A stretch of DNA of 64,000 nucleotides from Flavobacteriales bacterium UBA3477 (GCA_002378005.1 DFQY01000047.1:4181-68180), one strand, 5' to 3'; positions 25,640-34,646 are shown, numbered from the stretch's first letter. The notes: a model not told the origin generated them from the sequence alone. Numbers and translations: made by a program.

Positions 25640-26511
25640 TGCGCCGAATCTTACTCATAGCACTGGTGCTGTTATCATTCAGCGCACAGGCCCAACTTGA
25701 TTGGTGGAATCAAATACATAATTGGGACGGAGCGACGCCCTGGACGCAATACATGAAATATTCTCATGCGTATTTGGGGCCAAATGCCATTCCTATTCCT
25801 ACACTGCAACGCCCTATTACTGGTCGACGCCCGGCCATGAGCTATTTCAAAAGCAGTTCACAGATGAGCCTTATCGAGGACGACAGTTTCTTGAGCCTGC
25901 ACAACGAGTTACATTGGGACAGAGGCCATACGCAGATTCACATCACACATCAGAGTATAGAGTATTACCGCACTTCCACCGAGCTGCGCGACCATCGCAT
26001 CTCACGAGATGAAGACAGCGAAGGAGTGATTGCTGGAGATGTATTGATTGATATCAGTACAAGGCTGTTTGAAAGAAATCTTGACGCCATTTGGTTTACG
26101 TTCCACACTAAAACAGCGGCTGGGCCTTTATCTCAAGCAAGATTCACCGATGCGCCAGGTTATGCTTTTTTCTTTTCGCATCAAAAAAGCTTTTCATCAA
26201 TAGGAAATTGGGTTCCCACATTGACGACGGACGCCGGGTTCCAAGTTTACCAAACACACTGGGTCGATTATCCGCAAAACGACGGATTTCTAGGAAACAT
26301 AGGACTTCAGATACAAAAAGACGAGACTATTTTTAGTGCTCGAGTCCGCACTTTCACTGGATACTTTCGAGATGGGGATTGGCCGCGACTGCTGGAGTTG
26401 CAGTGGAACCATAATTTATCGTTTGGGCAAACGCAATTGGGCTGGACCCGAGGGCTCAACGATTATCCGTTCTCCTTTTTGACCGTTGGGCTGGCTTGTT
26501 GGTTAGATTAA
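25639..26511 (+). CDS. Secreted protein, probable outer-membrane beta-barrel, translationally coupled to dnaX
   Basis: The 290-residue product has a signal peptide ending SAQAQ near residue 19. The mature part is rich in aromatic residues and in alternating strands (HLHWDRGHTQIHIT-like, TLTTDAGFQVYQTHW, IGLQIQKDETIFSARVRTF) and ends in Leu-Asp after GLACWL, consistent with a small barrel. I know no family name. The ATG overlaps the dnaX TAA (TAATG), so its translation depends on full-length tau translation and not on the short form. Its 3' end overlaps the convergent GT2 gene by nine bases. Confidence 0.75.
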   Translation: MRRILLIALVLLSFSAQAQLDWWNQIHNWDGATPWTQYMKYSHAYLGPNAIPIPTLQRPITGRRPAMSYFKSSSQMSLIEDDSFLSLHNELHWDRGHTQIHITHQSIEYYRTSTELRDHRISRDEDSEGVIAGDVLIDISTRLFERNLDAIWFTFHTKTAAGPLSQARFTDAPGYAFFFSHQKSFSSIGNWVPTLTTDAGFQVYQTHWVDYPQNDGFLGNIGLQIQKDETIFSARVRTFTGYFRDGDWPRLLELQWNHNLSFGQTQLGWTRGLNDYPFSFLTVGLACWLD

Positions 26512-27357
26512 AAACCGCAAACGCCACTTCAGCCTAGCCGGCACCTCAACCGCCACAGCTTTTCGTAACGCTTCTTCCTTCCAACGCTTTTGCATGGCCT
26601 GATCGCCGCGCTTCTTGAACGTGCGGGCCAGCTCATACGCCTTGCGTACCTCATAAAGTGCAAATTGCGCATCGTTAATGTGGCCCAACTCACGAGCCTT
26701 TTCCACCGCGCGCATCACCTTATCCACATGCCCTTCGGCATCTGCTGTCATCCCGAAATCCAATCTGTATTTGGTCGTACAATGTGGAATCTTCATTGGC
26801 ATTACTCCAGTTGAAAACAATTCCAAATAAGCCCCGGCATCTTCTTGCAGTGCGCGATCTTCCTCCCATCTGAACGCCACAGTCGAGCGCATGACCACCG
26901 TGCTCGGTACGATAGGATTAAAGGCCAAGAAATCTTCCACGGTTCGAATCTTAGGGCAAGCACGCTCGCGCATCCTCGCCCCAGCATCCCCGGGACTCCA
27001 TTCAAAAATGGGCGTGTAAAACCATTGTACAGCTGGGAATTTTTCCAAATAGCGCACCGCAATGCCCAATTTGTTCGCGCCCCACACATCGTCCGCATCC
27101 AAAAACGCCCAAGCCTCCCCGGTCGCTTTGTACATCCCCGCATTGCGCGCCGCGCCCAGACCTGCATTAGCCTGATGCACTAATACCAGGGGCAGTACTT
27201 CCTGGTAGGTACGTGCAATGTCCGCCGTATCATCGGTAGAACCGTCGTCCACCACGATCACCTCGTGCGGGGTGTGGTTCTGGGCTTTCACAGAATCCAA
27301 CGCTTCGCGAAGCGTTGCCCCCGCATTATAGGCCGGTATGATCACAGAGATTTTCAT
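26503..27357 (-). CDS. Family 2 glycosyltransferase
   Basis: The 284-residue product is a GT-A fold sugar transferase: MKISVIIPAYNAG, the nucleotide-binding DDGSTDD (37-43) and the metal-binding DADD (87-90) are present. It has no membrane segment and should act at the cytosolic side of the membrane in synthesis of a surface glycan. The ATG follows the stop of the upstream sulfotransferase-GT2 fusion directly (TAGATG), so the two form an operon. Donor and acceptor are unknown. Confidence 0.9.
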   Translation of the reverse strand: MKISVIIPAYNAGATLREALDSVKAQNHTPHEVIVVDDGSTDDTADIARTYQEVLPLVLVHQANAGLGAARNAGMYKATGEAWAFLDADDVWGANKLGIAVRYLEKFPAVQWFYTPIFEWSPGDAGARMRERACPKIRTVEDFLAFNPIVPSTVVMRSTVAFRWEEDRALQEDAGAYLELFSTGVMPMKIPHCTTKYRLDFGMTADAEGHVDKVMRAVEKARELGHINDAQFALYEVRKAYELARTFKKRGDQAMQKRWKEEALRKAVAVEVPARLKWRLRFLI

Positions 27358-29130
27358 CTAGTACGGGAAGAAGGTTTTAGGGAACAATTTAGCCGCTAAT
27401 TGCTTGACCGGTTTCTTGAGACCGAGGGCTTTGATGAAGCCGCCGGTGCTTTTGATCAGGGCACTCTTGAATAGGTACAATGAAAGGCCCGCGCGGTGGC
27501 GACGGAAGGTGCGGTACAGGCGCAGGTTGTTGCGGAGGATGTTGAAGGTCCAGCGCATGGAAAATACGTTGCCGGCCCACCACATGGCGACTTGACCGCG
27601 GGCGGAGGCGAGGATTTCCGGGGTGGTCCATTGTCGGTCTTCGAAGATTTGGTACATGGCCAAAATCTCGTCGAAGGCTTCGTAGCTGGCGATGGCACGG
27701 CTGCGTTGGGTTTGGGTGTGGAAGCGGAAGAAATTTCGAGGGGTAGCGAAGAAGATGAGGTCGCCGAGTTGGAGTAATTGGGCATAGAAAAGCCAGTCTC
27801 CATTTAATCGCCAAGTCGTTGCGGGCGCTCCAACCTGGTCGAACGCACTTTTGCGAATCAACACCCCACTTGCATTGGGGATGGTGTTCGAAAAGACCAT
27901 GGTGCGGGCCACCTCTTCCTTGCCGGAGCAGGTGAAGTCGCGGGACCATTTGGAAGCATCGCCAAAAATGAACCCATAATCTTCCTTGAAATCGCGGAGG
28001 AATTTACCCTGCTCGTCCACCATGTGGCTGTGGCTGTAGGCAAGGACGGCGCGGTCGTTGGATTCTAGTGCGTGTACGTGCAGGGCGAGCATATCTTCCG
28101 CGGCAGAGTCATCGCTTTCGGCAATCCACAGGTATTTGCCTTGGGCCCAATTCGCTCCTTTTTCCCACTGTGCGAACGGGCTGCCGGAATTGGCCTCATT
28201 GAACAATATCGTGATACGCTCGTCTTTATCCGCCCATCGCTGCAGCACCTCGCGGCTGTTGTCTGGCGAGCGGTCGTCCATCAAGAGCACCTCAATGTTG
28301 GTATAGGTTTGGTTTAAAATGGATCCAATTCTCTGATCTAAAAATGCCGCGTGATTGTAGTTCGGGACGATTACACTCACCAAGGGCCCGTCAGTGGGCA
28401 GGGCCGTCGTAGAGGCGGTTTCCGCCTCTGGAGAGTGGGACGTGTGGCGAGCCTTGAAACCAAGGAGTTGGCCGGGTTTTACAGAAGCGAATTGGTACAA
28501 ACTAAACCAGCTTTTACGCTGAATTGCCTCATCTGAGGAAACCAAATTTTCGTAGTGCACCGCGCGGTAATCCACACCCATCGCCTTCAAAGTCGCAGAG
28601 GCCTGTGCATTGTAGGTACGGTGAAGTTCCAGTGCTTCAACTGCATCGAGCCCGCTTTGAGCTTCATCGTTCTTCTCTTGACGACGCAACAAGCTACTTA
28701 CCACCGCCTGTTCGTCCCGAAGCACCCAAATAACTTTTGCTTCTGGGAACCGCTTGAGCCACCACGGCAAGGTGAGACAAAGGCGCGGGTCTTTAATAAG
28801 CCATGGTCCGTTGTAGTGCAATTTTTGACGCCAAGTTTTGCCACTTTTTACCTTGAGATGTGCTCCATATATATGCGTGGAATCAAGTTCTGGTTGAAAA
28901 TTAGCCAAGGCTTGTTCAAGGGAGTCGCTCGTGGGCGGCTGCCACCAATTCCCTCCTGCGACCTCCAACATTCTTTCGTTCAAGTCGACCGCATATAATG
29001 CTTCTCTATTGTGGTCGCAGATCGCCCCAGCATATACCCCTGCACTATTCAGCGCCTCAGCGACCATAGTCGTACCGCTGCGGTGCATGCCTAGAATTAA
29101 AACCGGGGGTTGTACTTTGCTTTTTAACAC
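27358..29130 (-). CDS. Sulfotransferase-glycosyltransferase family 2 fusion protein
   Basis: The 590-residue product (from the GTG at 29130) has an N-terminal sulfotransferase-like P-loop domain: GMHRSGTT (14-21, PAPS 5'-phosphosulfate loop), KDPRLCLTLP (113-122) and LRDEQAVVSS (137-146, 3'-phosphate block). A linker (about 226-248) leads to a GT2 domain with VSVIVPNYNH (251-260), DDRSPD (285-290) and ESDD (338-341) and a basic amphipathic tail. So one chain could both add a sugar and sulfate the glycan. A TTG at 29157 would add nine residues but would overlap the divergent gene's start. No membrane helix is seen. Confidence 0.88.
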   Translation of the reverse strand: MLKSKVQPPVLILGMHRSGTTMVAEALNSAGVYAGAICDHNREALYAVDLNERMLEVAGGNWWQPPTSDSLEQALANFQPELDSTHIYGAHLKVKSGKTWRQKLHYNGPWLIKDPRLCLTLPWWLKRFPEAKVIWVLRDEQAVVSSLLRRQEKNDEAQSGLDAVEALELHRTYNAQASATLKAMGVDYRAVHYENLVSSDEAIQRKSWFSLYQFASVKPGQLLGFKARHTSHSPEAETASTTALPTDGPLVSVIVPNYNHAAFLDQRIGSILNQTYTNIEVLLMDDRSPDNSREVLQRWADKDERITILFNEANSGSPFAQWEKGANWAQGKYLWIAESDDSAAEDMLALHVHALESNDRAVLAYSHSHMVDEQGKFLRDFKEDYGFIFGDASKWSRDFTCSGKEEVARTMVFSNTIPNASGVLIRKSAFDQVGAPATTWRLNGDWLFYAQLLQLGDLIFFATPRNFFRFHTQTQRSRAIASYEAFDEILAMYQIFEDRQWTTPEILASARGQVAMWWAGNVFSMRWTFNILRNNLRLYRTFRRHRAGLSLYLFKSALIKSTGGFIKALGLKKPVKQLAAKLFPKTFFPY

Positions 29131-29144
29131 GTAATTTCGGGCCA

Positions 29145-29897
29145 ATGTCGAATTCAAAGAAACTCGTTTTTATCCACATCCCAAAGACCGCAGGGACTTC
29201 CTTGCGATTATTGTTGGAGTCAAATTACCGCGAAGACGAGCGAATAGGCATCTATTCCCATGAAAATCTGGACCAAAGGTTGGCCGAAGCCTTGGCTGAT
29301 CCAAAGATCAAATGTATCTATGGTCACTTTCCTCTGCGCCCCGTGGTGGTCGAATCCGGCGCCATGGTGATGACCTTACTCCGCGAACCCATCGCTCGCA
29401 GTATGAGTCATTACAACCACTACAGCAAGCGCATGAACGAAAAGCACGAGAAGCTCATGGAGGGCATTCATACGCCTGAGGACTTCACTAGGTTGGTGCA
29501 GAGCAACAACCGTCAAACGGCGTTTTTGAGTGGGTATTTGAATCAGCAAGAGTTCTTGAAAGATCACACGGTGTTGGAAAAGGCGTTAAAGAACTTTGAC
29601 CGATTAGATGCCGTAGGCTTTACCGAACATTATGCCGCGTCCATCGCCTACTTTGGCGAGCTGCTCGATTGGAAAAACACCCTGGCCGAGCACCACAATA
29701 AAGGTGGAAAGAAAACAGTGGAGCCGGGAGCGGTTTGGGCGGAGATTAATACGTACGATTTGCCCTTATATGCCGCCGCGTTAGAGCGATTTTTACCTAC
29801 GCTAAAAGTTTACGAAGGACGCGCCCCTCGCATTCCAAAACCACCACTAAAAACTAGGATTGCAGACTATTTGCGCGCTCTAAGCTCAAAATTCTGA
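29145..29897 (+). CDS. Sulfotransferase family 2-like protein
   Basis: The 250-residue product opens with LVFIHIPKTAGTS (PAPS-binding loop, 11-19) and has LREPIARSMSHY (79-90) as the 3'-phosphate block, the marks of carbohydrate sulfotransferases related to heparan 2-O/chondroitin types. It has no signal or membrane segment. It diverges from the sulfotransferase-GT2 fusion with only 14 bases between start codons, so both genes may share one control region and one pathway: sulfation of a cell-surface or exported polysaccharide (inference). Its last 31 bases overlap lptB. Confidence 0.88.
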   Translation: MSNSKKLVFIHIPKTAGTSLRLLLESNYREDERIGIYSHENLDQRLAEALADPKIKCIYGHFPLRPVVVESGAMVMTLLREPIARSMSHYNHYSKRMNEKHEKLMEGIHTPEDFTRLVQSNNRQTAFLSGYLNQQEFLKDHTVLEKALKNFDRLDAVGFTEHYAASIAYFGELLDWKNTLAEHHNKGGKKTVEPGAVWAEINTYDLPLYAAALERFLPTLKVYEGRAPRIPKPPLKTRIADYLRALSSKF

Positions 29898-30598
29898 CCG
29901 AGGTACACCTTACGCACTTGTTTATCTGCGGCCAATTCCTCCGCAGTACCACTCTTCAAGATCTTCCCTTCAAACATCAAATACGTGCGATCGGTAATGG
30001 CCAGGGTTTCCTGAACGTTGTGATCTGTAATGAGGATTCCAATATTCTTTTCCTTAAGACTTGCAACAATGCTCTGAATATCCTCGACGGCAATGGGGTC
30101 TACTCCCGCAAAAGGCTCGTCCAGTAAAATGAACTTTGGTTTTGTCGCCAATGCACGAGCAATCTCCGTCCTGCGGCGCTCTCCCCCACTGAGTAAGTCG
30201 CCTCGCGTCTCGCGAATGTGCTGCAAACCAAACTCATTGAGGAGTTCTTCCAAGCGCTCTGACTGTTCCTCCTTGCTCAATAAAGTCATTTCAAGCACGC
30301 CCTTGATATTATCTTCCACACTAAGCTTACGGAACACGGAGGCCTCTTGAGCCAAGTACCCAATACCCATCTGAGCACGCTTGTACATCGGAAGTTTCTC
30401 TATAGGCGTACCATTGAGTAGCACGTTACCGCTGTAGGGACGAATAAGTCCTACCACTGTATAGAAGCTAGTGGTTTTACCGGCGCCGTTCGGACCCAGC
30501 AGGCCAACGATCTCGCCCTGGTTTACCTCGAAACTCACATCGTTTACTACGGTGCGAGAGCGGTACTTCTTGACAATATTTCTTGCTTCTAACTTCAA
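29867..30598 (-). CDS. lptB: LPS export ABC transporter ATP-binding protein
   Basis: LptB powers the LptFG complex that pulls lipopolysaccharide from the inner membrane. The 243-residue product has Walker A GPNGAGKTT (35-43), Q-loop YLAQEASVFRKL, signature LLSGGERRRTEIARAL and Walker B ILLDEPFAGVDPIA, all typical of LptB rather than of amino-acid ABC ATPases. It lies downstream of tatC with a four-base overlap. Confidence 0.95.
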   Translation of the reverse strand: MKLEARNIVKKYRSRTVVNDVSFEVNQGEIVGLLGPNGAGKTTSFYTVVGLIRPYSGNVLLNGTPIEKLPMYKRAQMGIGYLAQEASVFRKLSVEDNIKGVLEMTLLSKEEQSERLEELLNEFGLQHIRETRGDLLSGGERRRTEIARALATKPKFILLDEPFAGVDPIAVEDIQSIVASLKEKNIGILITDHNVQETLAITDRTYLMFEGKILKSGTAEELAADKQVRKVYLGQNFELRARK

Positions 30599-31410
30599 AC
30601 TTTGGCAGCCTTTTTTCTTTTCAAAACTCTACGGCTCACCAATATGCTCACTTGGTATAAGACCAAAACTGGCAATGTGACCAAAACTTGTGAGGCAATG
30701 TCTGGAGGCGTAATAATGGCACTGAGCAAGAGAATACCTACAATGGCATGTCGGCGGTAATTCTTTAACAGTGTTGGGGTAACAACGCCCACTTTGGATA
30801 GAAAGTATACTGCAATGGGTAATTGGAACAAGATGCCTGTCGCCAACGTCACCGAACTTACCATACTGATATAGGAAGTAAGGTCGATTCTGTTCACCAC
30901 CTCCGCACTCACTGCGTAGGTCCCCAAGAATTGGACACTCAAAGGAACAATCACATAGTACCCGAAGAGTACGCCGGCTGCAAACAAAAGCGTGGTGAAG
31001 AAGATGACTCCGCGGCTGCTTTTCTGCTCATCCTGATGGAGACCCGGCTTGATGAATCGCCAAATTTCCCAGAACACATAAGGGAAACCGATGATCAGCC
31101 CTGCCACCAAACTAACCCAGAGGTGCATTTGGAATTGGCCACTCATGCGCATATTCAATAGCTCGAACGGGACCTCATCAAAGCAAAAGACATCGCCACC
31201 GATATAACTAGATAACCAACAAAAGAATGTATAGGTAGGAAAATCAGGCTGTTTCGGACCAAAGATAATTTGATCAAAAATGATTGCCTTGCCCAAGAAC
31301 GCAACGACAGAGAAAATCACGACCACAATCGAGGATCGCATCAAATGCCAACGGAGCTCACCGAGGTGCTCCATAAAGCTCATACTGTTCTTGTCTTTGT
31401 GCTTGTTCAT
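30595..31410 (-). CDS. tatC: Sec-independent protein translocase TatC
   Basis: TatC is the core receptor of the twin-arginine pathway for folded proteins. The 271-residue product has the N-terminal MSFMEHLGELRWHLMRS motif, six membrane helices, and the conserved FPYVFWEIWRFIKPGL loop. The loop after helix 1 carries an insertion with two Cys (FFCWLSSYIGGDVFCFDE) that is found in Bacteroidota. The frame is open to 31500; the ATG at 31410 is used. No tatA lies beside it; tatA is usually elsewhere in this phylum. Confidence 0.95.
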   Translation of the reverse strand: MNKHKDKNSMSFMEHLGELRWHLMRSSIVVVIFSVVAFLGKAIIFDQIIFGPKQPDFPTYTFFCWLSSYIGGDVFCFDEVPFELLNMRMSGQFQMHLWVSLVAGLIIGFPYVFWEIWRFIKPGLHQDEQKSSRGVIFFTTLLFAAGVLFGYYVIVPLSVQFLGTYAVSAEVVNRIDLTSYISMVSSVTLATGILFQLPIAVYFLSKVGVVTPTLLKNYRRHAIVGILLLSAIITPPDIASQVLVTLPVLVLYQVSILVSRRVLKRKKAAKV

Positions 31411-31505
31411 AGAATTTTCGAGGTCAAAAATCCGAAAAACAATCTTTAGTACCTTCGAAAACCTCTTAAAAATCCCGTATATTAAAGAACCAAAGTACAA
31501 GCAGC

Positions 31506-33677
31506 ATGTCTACCAATTGGGAGCGTCAACTCAAACACCATTTTGGCTTTTCGGATTTTAAAGGCAACCAGCGCGCAATTATTGAAAGTATTAGCGGTGG
31601 GAAAGACACTTTTGTCATCATGCCAACCGGAGGGGGAAAGAGCCTCTGTTACCAACTGCCCGCACTAGCCGCGGAAGGCACTGCCATCGTAGTAAGCCCA
31701 CTCATTGCCTTGATGAAAAATCAGGTGGATGCCATTCGTGGATATTCCGAAACGGACAGTGTGGCCCACGTGTTGAACAGTTCTTTGACCAAAAAAGAAT
31801 TGGACCAAGTGCACGAAGACCTAAGAGCAGGAAAGACTAAACTGCTCTATGTCGCACCAGAATCGCTCAACAAAAACAGCAATATAGTGCTGCTCAAGCA
31901 GATCACCATCAGTTTTTTTGCCATTGATGAAGCGCATTGTATTTCTGAATGGGGACACGATTTCCGCCCAGATTACCGAACCATCAAAGAAAGCATCAAA
32001 GCCCTAGGGCGCAAGCCCATCATCGCACTCACGGCGACTGCAACGCCCAAAGTCCAGGCAGATATTATCAAGACCATGGCCATGGATGAGCCGGATATTT
32101 ACCTCAGCAGTTTTAACAGGCCTAACCTTTATTATGAAGTACGCCCAAAACGCGATATTGACCACGATATCATCAAGATTTTAAGCCAAAACAAGGGCAA
32201 GAGCGCCATCGTCTATTGTCTATCGCGTCAGAAAGTGGAAGATTTAGCCGAACAGTTAGTCGTGAATGGCATCAATGCGCTTCCTTACCATGCAGGACTA
32301 GAGGCCGCCAAACGCGTGAAGCACCAAGATGCCTTCCTCAATGAGGATTGTGATGTCATAGTGGCTACCATCGCCTTTGGAATGGGAATTGACAAGCCCG
32401 ATGTGCGATTCATTTTGCACTACGACATGCCTAAAAGCTTGGAAAGCTATTACCAAGAAACTGGACGTGCCGGGCGCGACGGTGGCGAAGGCAGCTGTAT
32501 CACCTACTTTGACATCAAAGACATAGAACGCCTGGCGAAATTCTTGAGTAAAAAGCCCGTCAGCGAACAAGAAATAGGCCGTCAACTTCTCGAAGAGGCT
32601 ACCGGTTATGCCGAGGCCGCCATTTGTAGGCGACGCGTACTTCTGCACTACTTCGGAGAATCCTTCCATGAAGGTGATTGTGAGAAGATGTGTGACAACT
32701 GTCGTCACGAAAGAGAGAAAGTAGATGCCAGCCGTGAGCTTTTAGACGTAATTTCATGTATCAACGAGACGCACGGCAAATTCAAAACCTCGGAAGTCGT
32801 CAATATTTTGCGTGGTTCCATGACAGCCATCCTGTCGCAGAACAATGCGGACCAGTTAGAAAATTGGGGTAAGCATAAAGACAAATCCGAAACCCACTTG
32901 CGCGCTGTCATCCGACAAGGAATCATCCGTCACTACCTCGAGAAAAACATCGAGTCGTATGGAACGGTGCAAGTGACCGAGAAAGGGAATACCGGCAAGT
33001 TGCCGAAAGCGTTCCGGGTAAGAAAAGAATTAGATTACACCACCTTGAACAGTGGCGCCAATGAGACCAAAAAGGTCGTGGCCATGGACGAGGCGTTGCT
33101 CAGTATTCTTAAAGACCTACGAAAGAAGATTGCGAACAGTAAAGGCGTTCCTCCGTATGCCGTTTTTGCAGAGAACTCACTGAGCGAGATGGCCACCATT
33201 TATCCATGTACACTGGATGAATTGAAAAACATTCAAGGGGTCGGGGAAGGCAAAGCCAAGAAATTTGGACAATCCATGGTCGACGCCATTGCTGCTTATG
33301 TGGAGGAAAACGACATCGATCGTCCACAAGATATGGTCTTTAAGAGCGTGGCCAATAAGAGTGCGTTAAAGGTGTACATCATTCAAAGCACGGACCGCAA
33401 ACTGCCGCTCGATGATATCGCCAGTGCCAAAGGTTTGAAGATGACCGAACTCATTGAAGAAATGGAAAGTATCGTATTGAGCGGAACCAAGATTAACTTT
33501 GATTATTACCTCGAAGACATCATGGACGAGGACAGTATAGAAGAGGTATTCGACTTTTTAACAGAAGAGTGCGAAGAAGGCTCCATGAATGAACTCCTAG
33601 AAGAATTTGGGGACGATTATGACGAGCAAGAACTCCAGCTCCTCCGTTTGAAATTCTTCTCAGATGTAGCGAATTAG
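31506..33677 (+). CDS. recQ: ATP-dependent DNA helicase RecQ
   Basis: RecQ unwinds DNA 3' to 5' in recombination and fork repair. The 723-residue product has Walker A TGGGKS (41-46), DEAH box with aromatic loop DEAHCISEWGHDF (141-153), motif VI QETGRAGRDG, the zinc site C374/C392/C396/C399, a winged helix, and an HRDC domain (about 525-610). Beyond E. coli RecQ (609 residues) it has a C-terminal helix-turn-helix-like region and a very acidic tail. It diverges from tatC and ends in a strong terminator. Confidence 0.96.
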   Translation: MSTNWERQLKHHFGFSDFKGNQRAIIESISGGKDTFVIMPTGGGKSLCYQLPALAAEGTAIVVSPLIALMKNQVDAIRGYSETDSVAHVLNSSLTKKELDQVHEDLRAGKTKLLYVAPESLNKNSNIVLLKQITISFFAIDEAHCISEWGHDFRPDYRTIKESIKALGRKPIIALTATATPKVQADIIKTMAMDEPDIYLSSFNRPNLYYEVRPKRDIDHDIIKILSQNKGKSAIVYCLSRQKVEDLAEQLVVNGINALPYHAGLEAAKRVKHQDAFLNEDCDVIVATIAFGMGIDKPDVRFILHYDMPKSLESYYQETGRAGRDGGEGSCITYFDIKDIERLAKFLSKKPVSEQEIGRQLLEEATGYAEAAICRRRVLLHYFGESFHEGDCEKMCDNCRHEREKVDASRELLDVISCINETHGKFKTSEVVNILRGSMTAILSQNNADQLENWGKHKDKSETHLRAVIRQGIIRHYLEKNIESYGTVQVTEKGNTGKLPKAFRVRKELDYTTLNSGANETKKVVAMDEALLSILKDLRKKIANSKGVPPYAVFAENSLSEMATIYPCTLDELKNIQGVGEGKAKKFGQSMVDAIAAYVEENDIDRPQDMVFKSVANKSALKVYIIQSTDRKLPLDDIASAKGLKMTELIEEMESIVLSGTKINFDYYLEDIMDEDSIEEVFDFLTEECEEGSMNELLEEFGDDYDEQELQLLRLKFFSDVAN

Positions 33678-33707
33678 AAAAAAAGCCCGCGGATGCGGGC
33701 TTTTTTA
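33677..33707. terminator. Bidirectional intrinsic terminator after recQ
   Basis: AAAGCCCGC (33682-33690) and GCGGGCTTT (33695-33703) form a perfect nine-base stem with loop GGAT and T-run, with an A-run upstream. It ends recQ and, on the other strand, the short ORF behind the sigma factor, whose TAA lies in the T-run. Confidence 0.93.
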
Positions 33708-33848
33708 GTTTTTGAAGTAGAATTCTAAATCTTTCGGGCTGCTCGGTAATGGGAGATTTGCCGTGACTTTACTGAATTCTAGAATGCTTTGGATGGTTTT
33801 TTCAGACGCTCCCACGTCCAAGTTTTCGTAGGGTAAGGTTTTCGCCAT
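33705..33848 (-). CDS. Small ORF of 47 codons downstream of the ECF sigma gene
   Basis: An ATG at 33848 opens a complete frame of 47 codons, MAKTLPYENLDVGASEKTI and onward, ending with TAA in the arm of the terminator. The product is soluble, with a central amphipathic helix (SEKTIQSILEFSKVTA) and a C-terminal part with aromatic and charged residues (KDLEFYFKN). It begins 66 bases after the sigma factor stop on the same strand, and without it this 200-base stretch would be empty before the terminator. It could be a small partner of the sigma factor, but nothing in the sequence proves it. Confidence 0.6.
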   Translation of the reverse strand: MAKTLPYENLDVGASEKTIQSILEFSKVTANLPLPSSPKDLEFYFKN

Positions 33849-33914
33849 AGTGTATCTGTTAGTGATACATCAATAACGGCACTTATTCCTGCTTCGTATA
33901 TCCTACTCAGATTT

Positions 33915-34499
33915 TTATTGTTCGAGGCTGATATTGTGCTGTGCCATCAGCTTTTGAATGTTGCTAATGGCGTAACGCATACGGCCTAAAGCAGTGTTGA
34001 TACTCACCCCTGTTTCTTCAGCGATGTCCTTGAAACTATATTCACAGAACATGCGTAGATGTAGCACCTTGCGTTGCTCTTCTGGCAAATATTCAATCAA
34101 CTTGCGCAAGTCATCATTGATTTGTGCTTCAATCAAATTCGCCTCTAATGGTTTATCAGATTCACCATAGGTATCGAAGACCGTATACTCTCCGGTGGAG
34201 CGAACTTCCTTTTTACGCGTTTCTCGACGGAAAAAATCGAGGGTAGTATTGTTGGCAATGCGCAAAGCCCAAGGCAGGAATTTTCCTTTCTCCTCGTAAT
34301 TCGATTTACGCAAGGATTTGATAATCTTGATGAAGGTTTCTTGAAACAAATCATCCGCAACGTCCTGATCTTGGACCTTGGAATAAATCTGTAAAAAAAT
34401 GCGCTTTTGATATCTTCGGATTAACACCTCTAAAGCACGCTCGTTTCCGCTACGGTAGAGTTCCACAAGAACGTGGTCCTCACTCTGATTTAACATCAT
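33915..34499 (-). CDS. ECF-type RNA polymerase sigma factor
   Basis: The 194-residue product has a sigma-70 region 2 (DLFQETFIKIIKSL and the WALRIANNTTLDFFRR core-binding part) and region 4 (LPEEQRKVLHLRMF, then helix-turn-helix YSFKDIAEETGVSINTALGRMRYA). It directs RNA polymerase to a set of promoters, probably for envelope or stress functions. No anti-sigma gene with a membrane helix is adjacent; only a 47-codon ORF follows. An extra ATG lies at codon 2. The intergenic 34500-34666 contains two copies of TATTTGGAA on the minus strand. Confidence 0.92.
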   Translation of the reverse strand: MMLNQSEDHVLVELYRSGNERALEVLIRRYQKRIFLQIYSKVQDQDVADDLFQETFIKIIKSLRKSNYEEKGKFLPWALRIANNTTLDFFRRETRKKEVRSTGEYTVFDTYGESDKPLEANLIEAQINDDLRKLIEYLPEEQRKVLHLRMFCEYSFKDIAEETGVSINTALGRMRYAISNIQKLMAQHNISLEQ

Positions 34500-34638
34500 A
34501 AAATCAAATTTTAGCGTAGCAGTTTTTCTATAAGCAGTACTTCTTTTTAGTGTTTCCAGGGTCTAATATAGGTTAAACTTCCAAATACCGTTCCAAATAT
34601 TCAGAGCTTTAACGGTTTTTCACAAACAAGTAAAGGGT

Positions 34639-34646
34639 TACTTTTG
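34639..34646 (+). promoter_or_regulatory. Candidate -7 element of uvrA
   Basis: TACTTTTG matches TAnnTTTG and lies 20 bases before the preferred uvrA ATG. No clear -33 TTG is found; no LexA-like palindrome was recognised nearby. Confidence 0.33.
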
